Below are positions 56,694 to 64,000 of a stretch of DNA of 64,000 nt, one piece after another. The notes under the pieces were generated by a model. It was not told where the DNA came from. It saw nothing but the letters and a program-made list of their open reading frames with translations, and did no database searches. The position numbers and the translations under genes are program-made. The stretch's first letter is position 1; each line of letters starts with the position of its first letter. Origin of the DNA: Streptomyces sp. HM190 (GTDB lineage Bacteria > Actinomycetota > Actinomycetes > Streptomycetales > Streptomycetaceae). The stretch is taken from positions 2,046,001 through 2,110,000 of the forward strand of contig NZ_CP047318.1 in NCBI RefSeq assembly GCF_009857135.1. Reading direction: 5' to 3'.

Positions 56694-57317
56694 TCAGGTA
56701 CGTACGGCGATCCCGTCCAGCACCATCGACAGGTACTGCCGGGCGATCTGCTCCGGGCTGTACTGCCCGCCGGGCCGGTACCAGGAGGCGGCGACCCAGA
56801 CGGTGTCGCGCACGAACCGGTAGGTGACCTTCGTGTCCAGGTCGGCCCGGAACTCCCCCTCGGCGACCCCGCGTTCCAGCGTGGACAGCCAGGTCTGTTC
56901 GAACTTGCGCTGTGACACCTCCAGGAACCCGAACCGGCGTTCCTGCGCGATCAGTTGCTTGGCCTCGTTCTGGTAGATCTCGACGGCGGCGCGGTGCCGG
57001 TCGATGGCCAGGAACGACTCGGTGACCAGGGACCGGAAGGTCTCGCTGGGCCCCAGTCCGGCGGCCAGGACGGTGTCGTACTGCTCCCAGAGCTCGTCGA
57101 GGAAGGTCCGCAGGATCTCCTCGAGCATCGCGTCCTTGGAGTCGAAGTAGTAGTAGAGGCTGCCCGCGAGCATGCCCGCGTCGTCCGCGATCCTGCGGAC
57201 GGTGGTGGCGTTGTACCCCTGCTCGGCGAAGACCTCGGCCGCCCTGTCGAGGAGTTCACGACGGCGGGCGGGGGCGGCGGTCACCTGGGGCTTCTTCTTG
57301 GTCGGCACGCTGTTCAT
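56694..57317 (-). CDS. kstR2: TetR-family repressor (KstR2-like)
   Basis: A 207-residue regulator. Residues about 18-65 form the TetR DNA-binding domain: RRELLDRAAEVFAEQGYNAT, TVRRIADDAGMLAGSLYYYF, DSKDAMLEEIL. The ligand domain is helical. KstR2 in mycobacteria releases DNA when it binds HIP-CoA. Its position between the fadA6- and SDR-type genes equals Rv3557c. Two similar operators, in both divergent promoter regions of this cluster, are the likely targets, so it also represses its own operon. ATG at 57317, five bases after the SDR stop. Confidence 0.86.
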   Translation of the reverse strand: MNSVPTKKKPQVTAAPARRRELLDRAAEVFAEQGYNATTVRRIADDAGMLAGSLYYYFDSKDAMLEEILRTFLDELWEQYDTVLAAGLGPSETFRSLVTESFLAIDRHRAAVEIYQNEAKQLIAQERRFGFLEVSQRKFEQTWLSTLERGVAEGEFRADLDTKVTYRFVRDTVWVAASWYRPGGQYSPEQIARQYLSMVLDGIAVRT

Positions 57318-57322
57318 TGTCC

Positions 57323-58108
57323 TCAAGGGTGCTGGCTGCTGACGGACACGACCTCGCCCGTCAGGTAGGAGGAGTAGCCGGACGCGAGGAACACGATCAC
57401 GTTGGCCACCTCCCAGGGTTCGGCGTACCGCCCGAGGGCCTCGCGTGCGGTGAGTTCCGCGAGCAGGTCGGGGGTGGTCACCTTCGCGAGGTGCGGGTGC
57501 ATGGCGAGGCTGGGCGACACGGCGTTGACGCGCACCCCGTACGCGGCGGCCTCGACGGCCGCGCAGCGGGTCAGCGCCATCACGCCGGCCTTCGCCGCCG
57601 CGTAGTGCGCCTGCCCGGCCTGGGCGCGCCAGCCGACGACGGAGGCGTTGTTGACGATCACGCCGCCGGTCCCCCGCAGGTGCCGCAGGGCGGCCCGGGT
57701 GCAGCGGAACGTGCCGTTGAGGGTCACGTCGAGCACCTTGGACCACTGCTCGTCGGTCATGTCGACGAGGTCGCAGGTGCCGCCGAGGCCGGCGTTGTTG
57801 ACGACGACGTCGAGGCGTCCGTGCAGGTGGACGGCCGTGTCGAACAGGGCCCGCACCTGGTCCTCGTCGGTCACGTCGCACGCCGTCGCGGCGACCGCGT
57901 CCGCGCCGAACTCCCCGGCCAGCCGGGCCTCGTGCTCCTTGAGCCGGCGGGGGTGCGCGTCGCTGATCAGGACGCGGGCGCCCTCCTCCAGGAAGCGACG
58001 CGCGGTCGCCCCGCCGATGCCCGTGCCGGCCGCCGCGGTGACGACGGCGGTACGGCCGCGCAGGAGGCCATGGGCGGGTACGTAGGCCGCAGGCTCGACG
58101 TTCGTCAT
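57323..58108 (-). CDS. SDR oxidoreductase (IpdF / Rv3559c-like)
   Basis: A 261-residue short-chain dehydrogenase. VVTAAAGTGIGGATARRFLE is the cofactor motif, LVNNAGL (VVNNAGLGGTCDLVDM) follows and the active site is YAAAKAGVMALTRC. In the KstR2 regulon the equivalent gene Rv3559c (ipdF) encodes a dehydrogenase for the ring hydroxyl of the CoA-bound C/D fragment. It is the first gene of the leftward operon SDR, kstR2, fadA6, starting at ATG 58108, 12 bases from the second operator. Confidence 0.83.
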   Translation of the reverse strand: MTNVEPAAYVPAHGLLRGRTAVVTAAAGTGIGGATARRFLEEGARVLISDAHPRRLKEHEARLAGEFGADAVAATACDVTDEDQVRALFDTAVHLHGRLDVVVNNAGLGGTCDLVDMTDEQWSKVLDVTLNGTFRCTRAALRHLRGTGGVIVNNASVVGWRAQAGQAHYAAAKAGVMALTRCAAVEAAAYGVRVNAVSPSLAMHPHLAKVTTPDLLAELTAREALGRYAEPWEVANVIVFLASGYSSYLTGEVVSVSSQHP

Positions 58109-58119
58109 GAGGGCACGCT

Positions 58120-58148
58120 AACCTACCAAACACTTGTTAGGGAAGGTT
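58120..58148. promoter_or_regulatory. Second TetR-type operator, between SDR and acyl-CoA dehydrogenase
   Basis: Core CCAAACACTTGTTAGG at 58126-58141 matches CCAAACAAACGTTAGG of the first site at 13 of 16 positions, and outer arms AACCT and AGGTT (58120 and 58144) are inverted. It lies between divergent genes of the cluster. It fits a repressor-binding site for the KstR2-like protein. Confidence 0.72.
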
Positions 58149-58176
58149 GGGTGCTTGCCCGGAGAGAGGTGACCCC

Positions 58177-59316
58177 GTGGACCTCACCCGTTCCCCCGCC
58201 GACGAGGCGTTCCGTGCCGAGGCCCGTGCCTGGCTGCGGGCGCACGTGCCGTCCGTTCCGCTGCCCTCCCTGGAGACCGAGGAGGGCTTCGCCGCCCACC
58301 GCGCGTGGGAGGCCGAACTGGCCGCCGACCGCTGGTCGGTGGTGAACTGGCCGGCCGCCTACGGGGGCCGGGACGCGGGTCTGGCGCGCTGGCTGATCTT
58401 CGAGGAGGAGTACCACGCGGCGGGCGCCCCCGGCCGGGTCGGGCAGAACGGCGTCAACCTGCTCGCTCCGACCCTGTTCGACCACGGTACGCAGGAGCAG
58501 CGGGCGCGCGTGCTGCCGCCGATGGCGTCGGGTGAGGTGGTGTGGGCTCAGGCGTGGTCGGAGCCGGAGGCCGGTTCGGATCTTGCCTCGCTGACCTCGC
58601 GTGCGGTGCGCACGGACGGCGGCTGGCTGCTCCGGGGCCAGAAGACCTGGTCGTCGCGCGCGGCCTTCGCGGACCGCGCGTTCGGGCTGTTCCGCAGCGA
58701 GCCGGGCACCGCGAAGCCGCATCAGGGGCTGACGTACCTGATGTTCGACCTGCGTGCGCCCGGGGTGACGGTCCGCCCGATCGGCCGCCTCGACGGGAAG
58801 CCGGCCTTCGCGGAGCTGTTCCTGGACGATGTGTTCGTCCCGGACGAGGACGTCGTCGGCGAGCCGGGGCAGGGCTGGCGGATCGCGATGTCGACGGCCG
58901 GCAACGAGCGCGGGCTGACGTTGCGCTCCCCCGGCCGTTTCCTCGCCTCCGCGGAGCGGTTGCGCGACCTGTGGGAGGCCCGGGGCCGCCCGGCGGCGGC
59001 CCGTGACCGGGTGGCCGACGCGCTGATCGGTGCCCGCGCCTACGAGCTGTTCACCTGGGCGAGCGCCTCCCGCTTCCTCGACGGCGGGTCCCTGGGCCCG
59101 GAGTCCAGTCTCAACAAGGTGTTCTGGTCGGAGTACGACATCGGCCTGCACGAGACGGCGCTGGAACTGCTGGGCGAGGAGGGCGAGTTCGCGGACACCG
59201 ACTGGTCCGAGGGCTATGTCTTCTCCCTGGCGGGCCCGATCTACGCCGGCACCAACGAGATCCAGCGGGACATCGTCGCCGAGCGCCTGCTGGGGCTGCC
59301 GAGGGGGCGTCGCTGA
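58177..59316 (+). CDS. Acyl-CoA dehydrogenase, large subunit type (FadE30/31-like)
   Basis: A 379-residue flavin acyl-CoA dehydrogenase. WAQAWSEPEAGSDLASLTSR is the FAD-binding signature, followed by RGQKTWSSRAAFAD, DVFVPDEDVVGEPGQGWRIA and, at the C-terminus, AGPIYAGTNEIQRDIVAERL, typical of full-length subunits. In steroid C/D-ring degradation this type (FadE30, FadE31) dehydrogenates CoA-bound ring fragments. GTG at 58177 has GAGAGG upstream. It overlaps the next gene by one base (TGATG), which suggests a heteromeric enzyme. Confidence 0.87.
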   Translation: MDLTRSPADEAFRAEARAWLRAHVPSVPLPSLETEEGFAAHRAWEAELAADRWSVVNWPAAYGGRDAGLARWLIFEEEYHAAGAPGRVGQNGVNLLAPTLFDHGTQEQRARVLPPMASGEVVWAQAWSEPEAGSDLASLTSRAVRTDGGWLLRGQKTWSSRAAFADRAFGLFRSEPGTAKPHQGLTYLMFDLRAPGVTVRPIGRLDGKPAFAELFLDDVFVPDEDVVGEPGQGWRIAMSTAGNERGLTLRSPGRFLASAERLRDLWEARGRPAAARDRVADALIGARAYELFTWASASRFLDGGSLGPESSLNKVFWSEYDIGLHETALELLGEEGEFADTDWSEGYVFSLAGPIYAGTNEIQRDIVAERLLGLPRGRR

Positions 59317-60284
59317 TGCGTTTCCTCCTCGACGCCGAGCAGCGGGCGTTCGCCGCCTCGCTGGACGCGATGCTGACGGCCGCGGACACCCCGGCGGTCG
59401 TGCGGGCCTGGGCCCGTGGGGAGCGTGCGGCGGGGCGGGCGTTGTGGGCGCGGGTCGCGGGGGCCGGCGTGTTCGCGCTGGCGGCGCCCGAGGCGTACGA
59501 GGGGGTGGGCCCGCTGCCCGTCGAACTGGCGGTCGCTTTCGTGGAGTTGGGGCGGCACGTGGTACCGGGCCCGCTCGTGGAGACGGTGGCGGCCACGGTG
59601 CTCCTCGCCGGGCTGGACGATCCGGGCCCGGCGAAGCGGCTGCTCCCGGCTCTGGTGTCGGGGGAGGCGATGGCCACGGTCACGCCGCCGGGGTCGTCGT
59701 ACGCGCTGGACGGTGACGCGGCGACCACCCGGCTGTCCCTGAGCGGGTCCGGGCTGCGGCTGTGCCCCGGTCACGGCCCGGTCCGCCCGTCCCTGGACCC
59801 GGCGCGCCGCCCGACGCCCCTCTCCCCCGGCGGTGAACTCCTCGCCACCGATGCGCCCGTCGCCCGAGCGGTCCTGTGGGCGCGGCTCGCGGTCGCCGCG
59901 CAGGCCCTCGGCGTCGGCCTCGCCCTCCTGGACAGGACGGTGGCGTACGTGCGGCAGCGCACCCAGTTCGGGGTGCCCGTCGGCTCGTTCCAGGCGGTGA
60001 AGCACCGGCTGGCCGACGCGAAGGTGGCCCTGGAGTTCGCGCGCCCGCTGGTGTTCGGCGCGGCGGTCACCCTGGACCCGGCGGACGTGGCCGCCGCCAA
60101 GGTCATGGCCTGCGAGGCGGCGTACCGGGCCGCGCGCACGGCGCTGCAGTCGCACGGCGCGATCGGCTACACCGCGGAGTACGACCTGTCGCTGTGGCTG
60201 ACCAGGGCCCGTGCGCTGCGGTCGGCGTGGGGGTCGCCGGACGCCTGCCGGGAGACGGTGCTCAGCGGTGGGCGCCGCCGGTGA
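59316..60284 (+). CDS. Acyl-CoA dehydrogenase, small subunit type (FadE32/33-like)
   Basis: A 322-residue, shorter member of the family with an incomplete core: the N-terminal helices (FLLDAEQRAFAASLDAML) and C-terminal domain (VAAQALGVGLALLDRTVAYV, then RTQFGVPVGSFQAVKHRLAD) are kept while the middle beta domain is short. Such subunits pair with a full-length partner in alpha2-beta2 steroid acyl-CoA dehydrogenases. Its ATG overlaps the stop of the large-subunit gene by one base. It is the last gene of the cluster. Confidence 0.85.
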   Translation: MRFLLDAEQRAFAASLDAMLTAADTPAVVRAWARGERAAGRALWARVAGAGVFALAAPEAYEGVGPLPVELAVAFVELGRHVVPGPLVETVAATVLLAGLDDPGPAKRLLPALVSGEAMATVTPPGSSYALDGDAATTRLSLSGSGLRLCPGHGPVRPSLDPARRPTPLSPGGELLATDAPVARAVLWARLAVAAQALGVGLALLDRTVAYVRQRTQFGVPVGSFQAVKHRLADAKVALEFARPLVFGAAVTLDPADVAAAKVMACEAAYRAARTALQSHGAIGYTAEYDLSLWLTRARALRSAWGSPDACRETVLSGGRRR

Positions 60285-60347
60285 GCCGCGGGCGCTCCTG
60301 CGGGGCCGGTTGATGACGCCGGTCGCACGGCCGTGAGGCACCCGGTG

Positions 60348-61085
60348 TCACGTCCCGGCGGACCGCTGGGCGACGATCCCCCGCGCCCGCGCCTGCACCA
60401 GCCACTTCGGGAACTCGCCCAGCAGCCGGTCGTACAGGTCCGCGTCGGACAGCGCGCCGGGATCCGAACCGGCGTGGAAGAAACCGGCGTTGTCGACGAC
60501 CCGCTTGCCGGGCACGGCCAACTCGTCGAGCCGGCGCAGGAAGTCGAACTGCCGGCTGTCCGGGTCCCCGAAGCCGATGAACTGCCAGAACAGGGGCAGC
60601 CGCGCGGCCTTGCACACGTACCGTTCGGCGGCGAGCCTGCTGGTGGGGCCGCCGTCCGTCTGGAACACCACGAGGGCGGGGTCCTCGGCGCCGCAGTCGA
60701 GGTAGTGGTCGATGACCGCGTCCATGGCCACGTGGTAGTCGGTCCTCCCCATGTGCCCGAGCCCGGACACGATCCGCTCGATCCGGCCGCGGTGGTCGGC
60801 GAGCCCGATCTCCGTGACGGCGTCGACGCCGGTGGAGAAGAAGACGACCGGCACGATCCCGTCGTCGTCGAGCTGCGCGGACAGCCCGAGCACCCGGTCG
60901 GCGAGGGCCTGCACGCTGCCGTCCTTGTAGTACGGCCGCATGGAGCCGCTGTGGTCGACGACGAGGTACACGGCGGCCCGCTGTCCGCGCAGCCCGTGCC
61001 GGTCGAGGGAGGCCCCGGCGGCCTTGTAGAGGTCCACGAGCGCGGGGGCGGTCTCCCGCACCTTGCTGAGACTGATCGCGGGCAT
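60348..61085 (-). CDS. vWA-domain protein (TerF/TerY-like)
   Basis: A 245-residue cytosolic protein consisting of a von Willebrand A fold. The metal site is YLVVDHSGSMRPYYKDG (DxSxS), with the Thr region in GLGHMGRTDYHVAMDAV and an acidic residue in VVFQTDGGPTSRL. The start MPAISLSKVRETAPALVDLY resembles tellurium-resistance associated Ter proteins. It likely scaffolds other proteins; no ter operon is in view. ATG at 61085 has AGGAGG upstream. It is divergent from the rhomboid gene. Confidence 0.83.
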   Translation of the reverse strand: MPAISLSKVRETAPALVDLYKAAGASLDRHGLRGQRAAVYLVVDHSGSMRPYYKDGSVQALADRVLGLSAQLDDDGIVPVVFFSTGVDAVTEIGLADHRGRIERIVSGLGHMGRTDYHVAMDAVIDHYLDCGAEDPALVVFQTDGGPTSRLAAERYVCKAARLPLFWQFIGFGDPDSRQFDFLRRLDELAVPGKRVVDNAGFFHAGSDPGALSDADLYDRLLGEFPKWLVQARARGIVAQRSAGT

Positions 61086-61305
61086 GCGGGCCCTCCTGGC
61101 GTACGGGGTCGACGGGCCCCCGAGGCTACGGCGTGAGCAGGCCGTGAGCGACGGGATCGTCCCGAACACCCCCCTGATGCCCTCCAACGCCCCTGCACGC
61201 GCCCCCATGCGCCTCCCCGCCATCCTTCACCCCCGATCGTTCGCTATTTTGTTCGCCGCCGTCCTCACCGGCTCGTCATCAGTCCGCACCCCCAAGGAGC
61301 CGGCC

Positions 61306-62235
61306 GTGGAACCCGAGTCCCCGTCGTCGTCCGAGCCCACCGTCACCACCTGCTACCGCCACCCCAAGGTGGAGGCGTACGTCCGCTGCACACGCTGCGA
61401 CCGCTTCATCTGCCCCGACTGCATGCACGAGGCGGCCGTGGGCCACCAGTGCCCCGAGTGCGTGAGGGACGGCGCCCGGAGCGTCCGTCAGGCCCGCACC
61501 GCCTTCGGCGGCCGGATCTCCGCGGTGCCGCTGGTGACGTACGTCCTCATCGGCCTCAACGTCCTCGCCTACCTCGCGGAGGTGGTCCGCCCGTCGGTCG
61601 TGGACGACTTCGCGGTGCTGGGGCGGGGCCTCGCCGGGCCGGACGGCCTGCACTACGTGTGGCAGGCCGTCTACCCGTCCGGCTTCCATCCCGAGGGCGT
61701 CGTCGACGGCGAGTGGTACCGCCTCCTCACCGGGGCGTTCCTCCATCTCCCGCCCGCCGAGGGCACGTTCGGCGTCCTCCACATCGTGATGAACATGGTC
61801 ACGCTGTGGAACGTCGGCCGGATCGTCGAGGCCCAGCTGGGAGGCGTCCGCTACCTCGCCCTCTACCTCCTGTCCGCGCTCGGCGGTTCGGTGCTGGTCC
61901 TCCTCCTCGCCCCGGACGCCCGTACGGTCGGCGCCTCCGGCGCGCTCTTCGGTGTCTGCACCGCGTACTACGTCCTCGCCCGCCGCCTCGGCGCCGACCC
62001 CCGCGGCATCAACCGCTTCATGGCGGGCCTGCTGATCTGGCTGGTGCTCTCGGCGGTCGTCACCTCCTGGCAGGGGCACCTCGGCGGCCTCCTCACCGGC
62101 GGCCTCATCGCCCTCGCCTACGCCTACGCCCCCCGCGACCGCCGCCGTGTCCTCGTCCAGGCGAGCGCCTGCGCGGTGGTCCTCACGCTCCTGCTGGTGC
62201 TGGCGGTGGGCAAGGTCGCGGCGATGACGGGCTGA
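61306..62235 (+). CDS. Rhomboid intramembrane serine protease with N-terminal zinc finger
   Basis: A 309-residue membrane protease. The N-terminal 60 residues hold a B-box-like zinc-binding segment (TTCYRHPKVEAYVRCTRCDR, FICPDCMHEAAVGHQCPECV). The rhomboid core follows with about six helices: HIVMNMVTLWNVGR, the catalytic serine in GASGALFGVCTAYYV and the histidine in WQGHLGGLLTGG. It should cut transmembrane helices of unknown clients. GTG at 61306 has AAGGAG six bases upstream, the reason for preferring it to earlier in-frame starts. Confidence 0.9.
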   Translation: MEPESPSSSEPTVTTCYRHPKVEAYVRCTRCDRFICPDCMHEAAVGHQCPECVRDGARSVRQARTAFGGRISAVPLVTYVLIGLNVLAYLAEVVRPSVVDDFAVLGRGLAGPDGLHYVWQAVYPSGFHPEGVVDGEWYRLLTGAFLHLPPAEGTFGVLHIVMNMVTLWNVGRIVEAQLGGVRYLALYLLSALGGSVLVLLLAPDARTVGASGALFGVCTAYYVLARRLGADPRGINRFMAGLLIWLVLSAVVTSWQGHLGGLLTGGLIALAYAYAPRDRRRVLVQASACAVVLTLLLVLAVGKVAAMTG

Positions 62236-62357
62236 GCGCGCGGGCGCGCCGCCCCGGCGCGTCCGCACATGCGACAGCGCCTGCCCAGTCGTCCGGTCGG
62301 GGACTGGCGGGCAGGCGCCATCAGGTGTTCCGTACGCCGTTGTACGGGACGTATGGG

Positions 62358-62377
62358 GGGTGACCCGGAGGTCACCC
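62358..62377. terminator. Hairpin between rhomboid gene and gltD
   Basis: A perfect 8-bp stem (GGGTGACC with GGTCACCC) closed by the stable tetraloop CGGA lies 24 bases past the gltD stop. It probably ends the gltBD transcript and may also serve the convergent rhomboid gene. Confidence 0.7.
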
Positions 62378-62400
62378 GGTGGGTGCGGTCGGTGCGGTGG

Positions 62401-63861
62401 TCAGACCGTCAGAGCGCGGTCCGTCGGGCGGATCGGGGCCGGCAGGTCGCTCGCGCCCGTCAGGAAGCGGTCGCAGCCGCGGGCGGCCGAGCGGCCCTCC
62501 GCGATCGCCCACACGATGAGCGACTGGCCGCGGCCCGCGTCACCGGCGACGAAGACGCCCGGCACGTTGGTCTGGAAGTCGGCGTCGCGGGCGATGTTGC
62601 CGCGCTCGTCGAGCTCCAGGCCGAACTGCTCGACCAGGCCGTTCTCCCGGTCGGTGCCGGTGAAGCCCATCGCGAGGGTGACCAGCTGGGCGGGGATCTT
62701 CCGCTCCGTGCCCGGCTTCTGCGTCAGCTTGCCGTCGACGAACTCGACCTCGACGAGGTGCAGCCACTGGACGTTGCCGTCCTCGTCGCCCTCGAAGTGG
62801 GTGGTGGAGACGGAGTAGACCCGCTCGCCGCCCTCCTCGTGCGCGGAGGTGACCTTGTAGAGCATCGGGAAGGTCGGCCACGGCTGGTGCGGGGCACGCT
62901 CCTCGCCCGGCTTCGGCATGATCTCCAGCTGGGTGACGGAGGCCGCGCCCTGGCGGTGGGCGGTGCCCACGCAGTCCGCGCCGGTGTCGCCGCCGCCGAT
63001 GACCACGACGTGCTTGCCCTCGGCCGTGATGGGGGGCGCCACGAAGTCGCCCTCCTGCACCTTGTTGGCCAGCGGCAGGTACTCCATGGCCTGGTGGATG
63101 CCGTTCAGCTCACGGCCGGGCACCGGCAGGTCGCGCGCGGTCGTGGCGCCGGCGGCGATCACGACGGCGTCGTACCGCTTCTTCAGGTCGGTCGCCTTCA
63201 GATCGCGGCCGATCTCGATGCCCGTGCGGAAGCGGGTGCCCTCCGCGCGCATCTGCTCGATGCGGCGGTTGATGTGCCGCTTCTCCATCTTGAACTCGGG
63301 GATGCCGTAGCGGAGCAGACCGCCCACGCGGTCGGCACGCTCGTACACGGCGACCGTGTGACCGGCCCGCGTCAGCTGCTGCGCCGCCGCGAGACCCGCC
63401 GGGCCGGAGCCGATGACCGCGACCGTCTTGCCGGACAGGCGCTCCGGGGCCTGGGGCGCGACGTCGCCGCTGTCCCACGCCTTGTCGATGATCGAGACCT
63501 CGACGTTCTTGATGGTGACGGCCGGCTGGTTGATGCCGAGCACACACGCCGACTCGCACGGGGCCGGGCAGAGGCGGCCCGTGAACTCCGGGAAGTTGTT
63601 GGTGGCGTGCAGGCGCTCGGAGGCGGCCGCCCAGTCCTCGCGGTAGGCGTAGTCGTTCCACTCGGGGATGAGGTTCCCCAGCGGACAGCCGTTGTGGCAG
63701 AAGGGGATGCCGCAGTCCATGCAGCGGGACGCCTGCTTCGAGATGATCGGCAGCAGCGAACCCGGGACGTAGACCTCGTTCCAGTCCTTCAGGCGGACGT
63801 CGACGGGCCGGGACTTGGCGACCTCGCGGCCGTGGTTGAGAAAGCCCTTGGGATCAGCCAT
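62401..63861 (-). CDS. gltD: Glutamate synthase small subunit
   Basis: A 486-residue FAD/Fe-S protein that passes electrons from NADPH to the large subunit for glutamate formation from glutamine and 2-oxoglutarate. N-terminal cysteines bind 4Fe-4S clusters (SRCMDCGIPFCHNGCPLGNL, GRLCPAPCESACVLG). FAD and NADPH sites are VAVIGSGPAGLAAAQQL and VVVIGGGDTGADCVG, and the terminal GVFVAGDAGRGQSLIVWA is standard. ATG at 63861 overlaps the end of gltB by eight bases. Confidence 0.95.
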   Translation of the reverse strand: MADPKGFLNHGREVAKSRPVDVRLKDWNEVYVPGSLLPIISKQASRCMDCGIPFCHNGCPLGNLIPEWNDYAYREDWAAASERLHATNNFPEFTGRLCPAPCESACVLGINQPAVTIKNVEVSIIDKAWDSGDVAPQAPERLSGKTVAVIGSGPAGLAAAQQLTRAGHTVAVYERADRVGGLLRYGIPEFKMEKRHINRRIEQMRAEGTRFRTGIEIGRDLKATDLKKRYDAVVIAAGATTARDLPVPGRELNGIHQAMEYLPLANKVQEGDFVAPPITAEGKHVVVIGGGDTGADCVGTAHRQGAASVTQLEIMPKPGEERAPHQPWPTFPMLYKVTSAHEEGGERVYSVSTTHFEGDEDGNVQWLHLVEVEFVDGKLTQKPGTERKIPAQLVTLAMGFTGTDRENGLVEQFGLELDERGNIARDADFQTNVPGVFVAGDAGRGQSLIVWAIAEGRSAARGCDRFLTGASDLPAPIRPTDRALTV

Positions 63862-64000
63862 TGGTCGCCGCCTCCATCATCTTCTCGGTGATCTCGGTCT
63901 CGGAGAGACCGGCTCGCTCGGCGGCGTCCTTGGCGGCGAGCACTGCCTTGTACGTGCTGGGGATGATCTTGCTGAAGCGGGTCACGGCCTCGTCCCACTC
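63854..64000 (-). CDS. gltB: Glutamate synthase large subunit, C-terminal end only
   Basis: The last 48 codons of a minus-strand gene that enters from the right edge. The sequence WDEAVTRFSKIIPSTYKAVL followed by a lysine/glutamate-rich tail is the expected GltB C-terminus, and its stop codon overlaps the gltD start. The identification rests on this tail and the gltBD gene order. Confidence 0.88.
   Translation of the reverse strand, partial: EWDEAVTRFSKIIPSTYKAVLAAKDAAERAGLSETEITEKMMEAATNG

Overview
The window is high-GC chromosomal DNA with GC-rich third codon positions, GTG and TTG starts, GGAGG-type ribosome binding sites and long perfect hairpins between genes. Gene content and order (coaE, PAC2, rpsA, methyltransferase, hrpB, lytic transglycosylase, polA, livKHMGF, an ANTAR response regulator, pyk, 5'-nucleotidase, pepN, chorismate mutase, rhomboid, gltDB) point to a Streptomyces core chromosome. 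No insertion sequence, prophage or CRISPR array was seen.

Left part (1-22.4 kb): an FUSC-type membrane protein, several Streptomyces-type hypotheticals, a RidA protein, a proline iminopeptidase, a family 5 uracil-DNA glycosylase divergent from an S4 RNA-binding protein, an acyltransferase, then coaE, a PAC2 protein, rpsA with its promoter and leader, a methyltransferase, hrpB, a DUF3068 protein and a secreted lytic transglycosylase. Middle (22.4-38.6 kb): polA, a molybdopterin oxidoreductase with a hotdog thioesterase, a five-gene branched-chain amino acid ABC transporter operon, a PdtaR-like antiterminator regulator, an unusual tRNA with anticodon CAA, a free-standing HTH-LAGLIDADG protein, and pyruvate kinase. 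Next (38.7-49.8 kb): a SIMPL protein, a Tat-exported 5'-nucleotidase, a translationally coupled pair of siderophore-type genes (PLP decarboxylase and lysine/ornithine N-hydroxylase), pepN, a response regulator, chorismate mutase and a putative metalloprotease.

The most notable block is 49.97-60.28 kb. Two SDR genes diverge from an enoyl-CoA hydratase, both CoA-transferase subunits and a nitronate-monooxygenase-like gene. These converge on a thiolase, a TetR regulator and an SDR, which diverge from two acyl-CoA dehydrogenases. Content and order match the mycobacterial KstR2 regulon (Rv3548c to Rv3560c; echA20, ipdA, ipdB, ipdC, fadA6, kstR2, ipdF, fadE), which degrades steroid rings C and D. 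Both divergent intergenic regions hold a related 16-bp TetR-type operator. The right end carries a vWA protein, a zinc-finger rhomboid protease, gltD and the 3' end of gltB.

Short tandem repeats (10-30 bp units) are frequent between genes and inside protein tails, and a small palindrome interrupts pepN in frame. All calls come from reading the sequence; family names rest on recall and were not checked by search.
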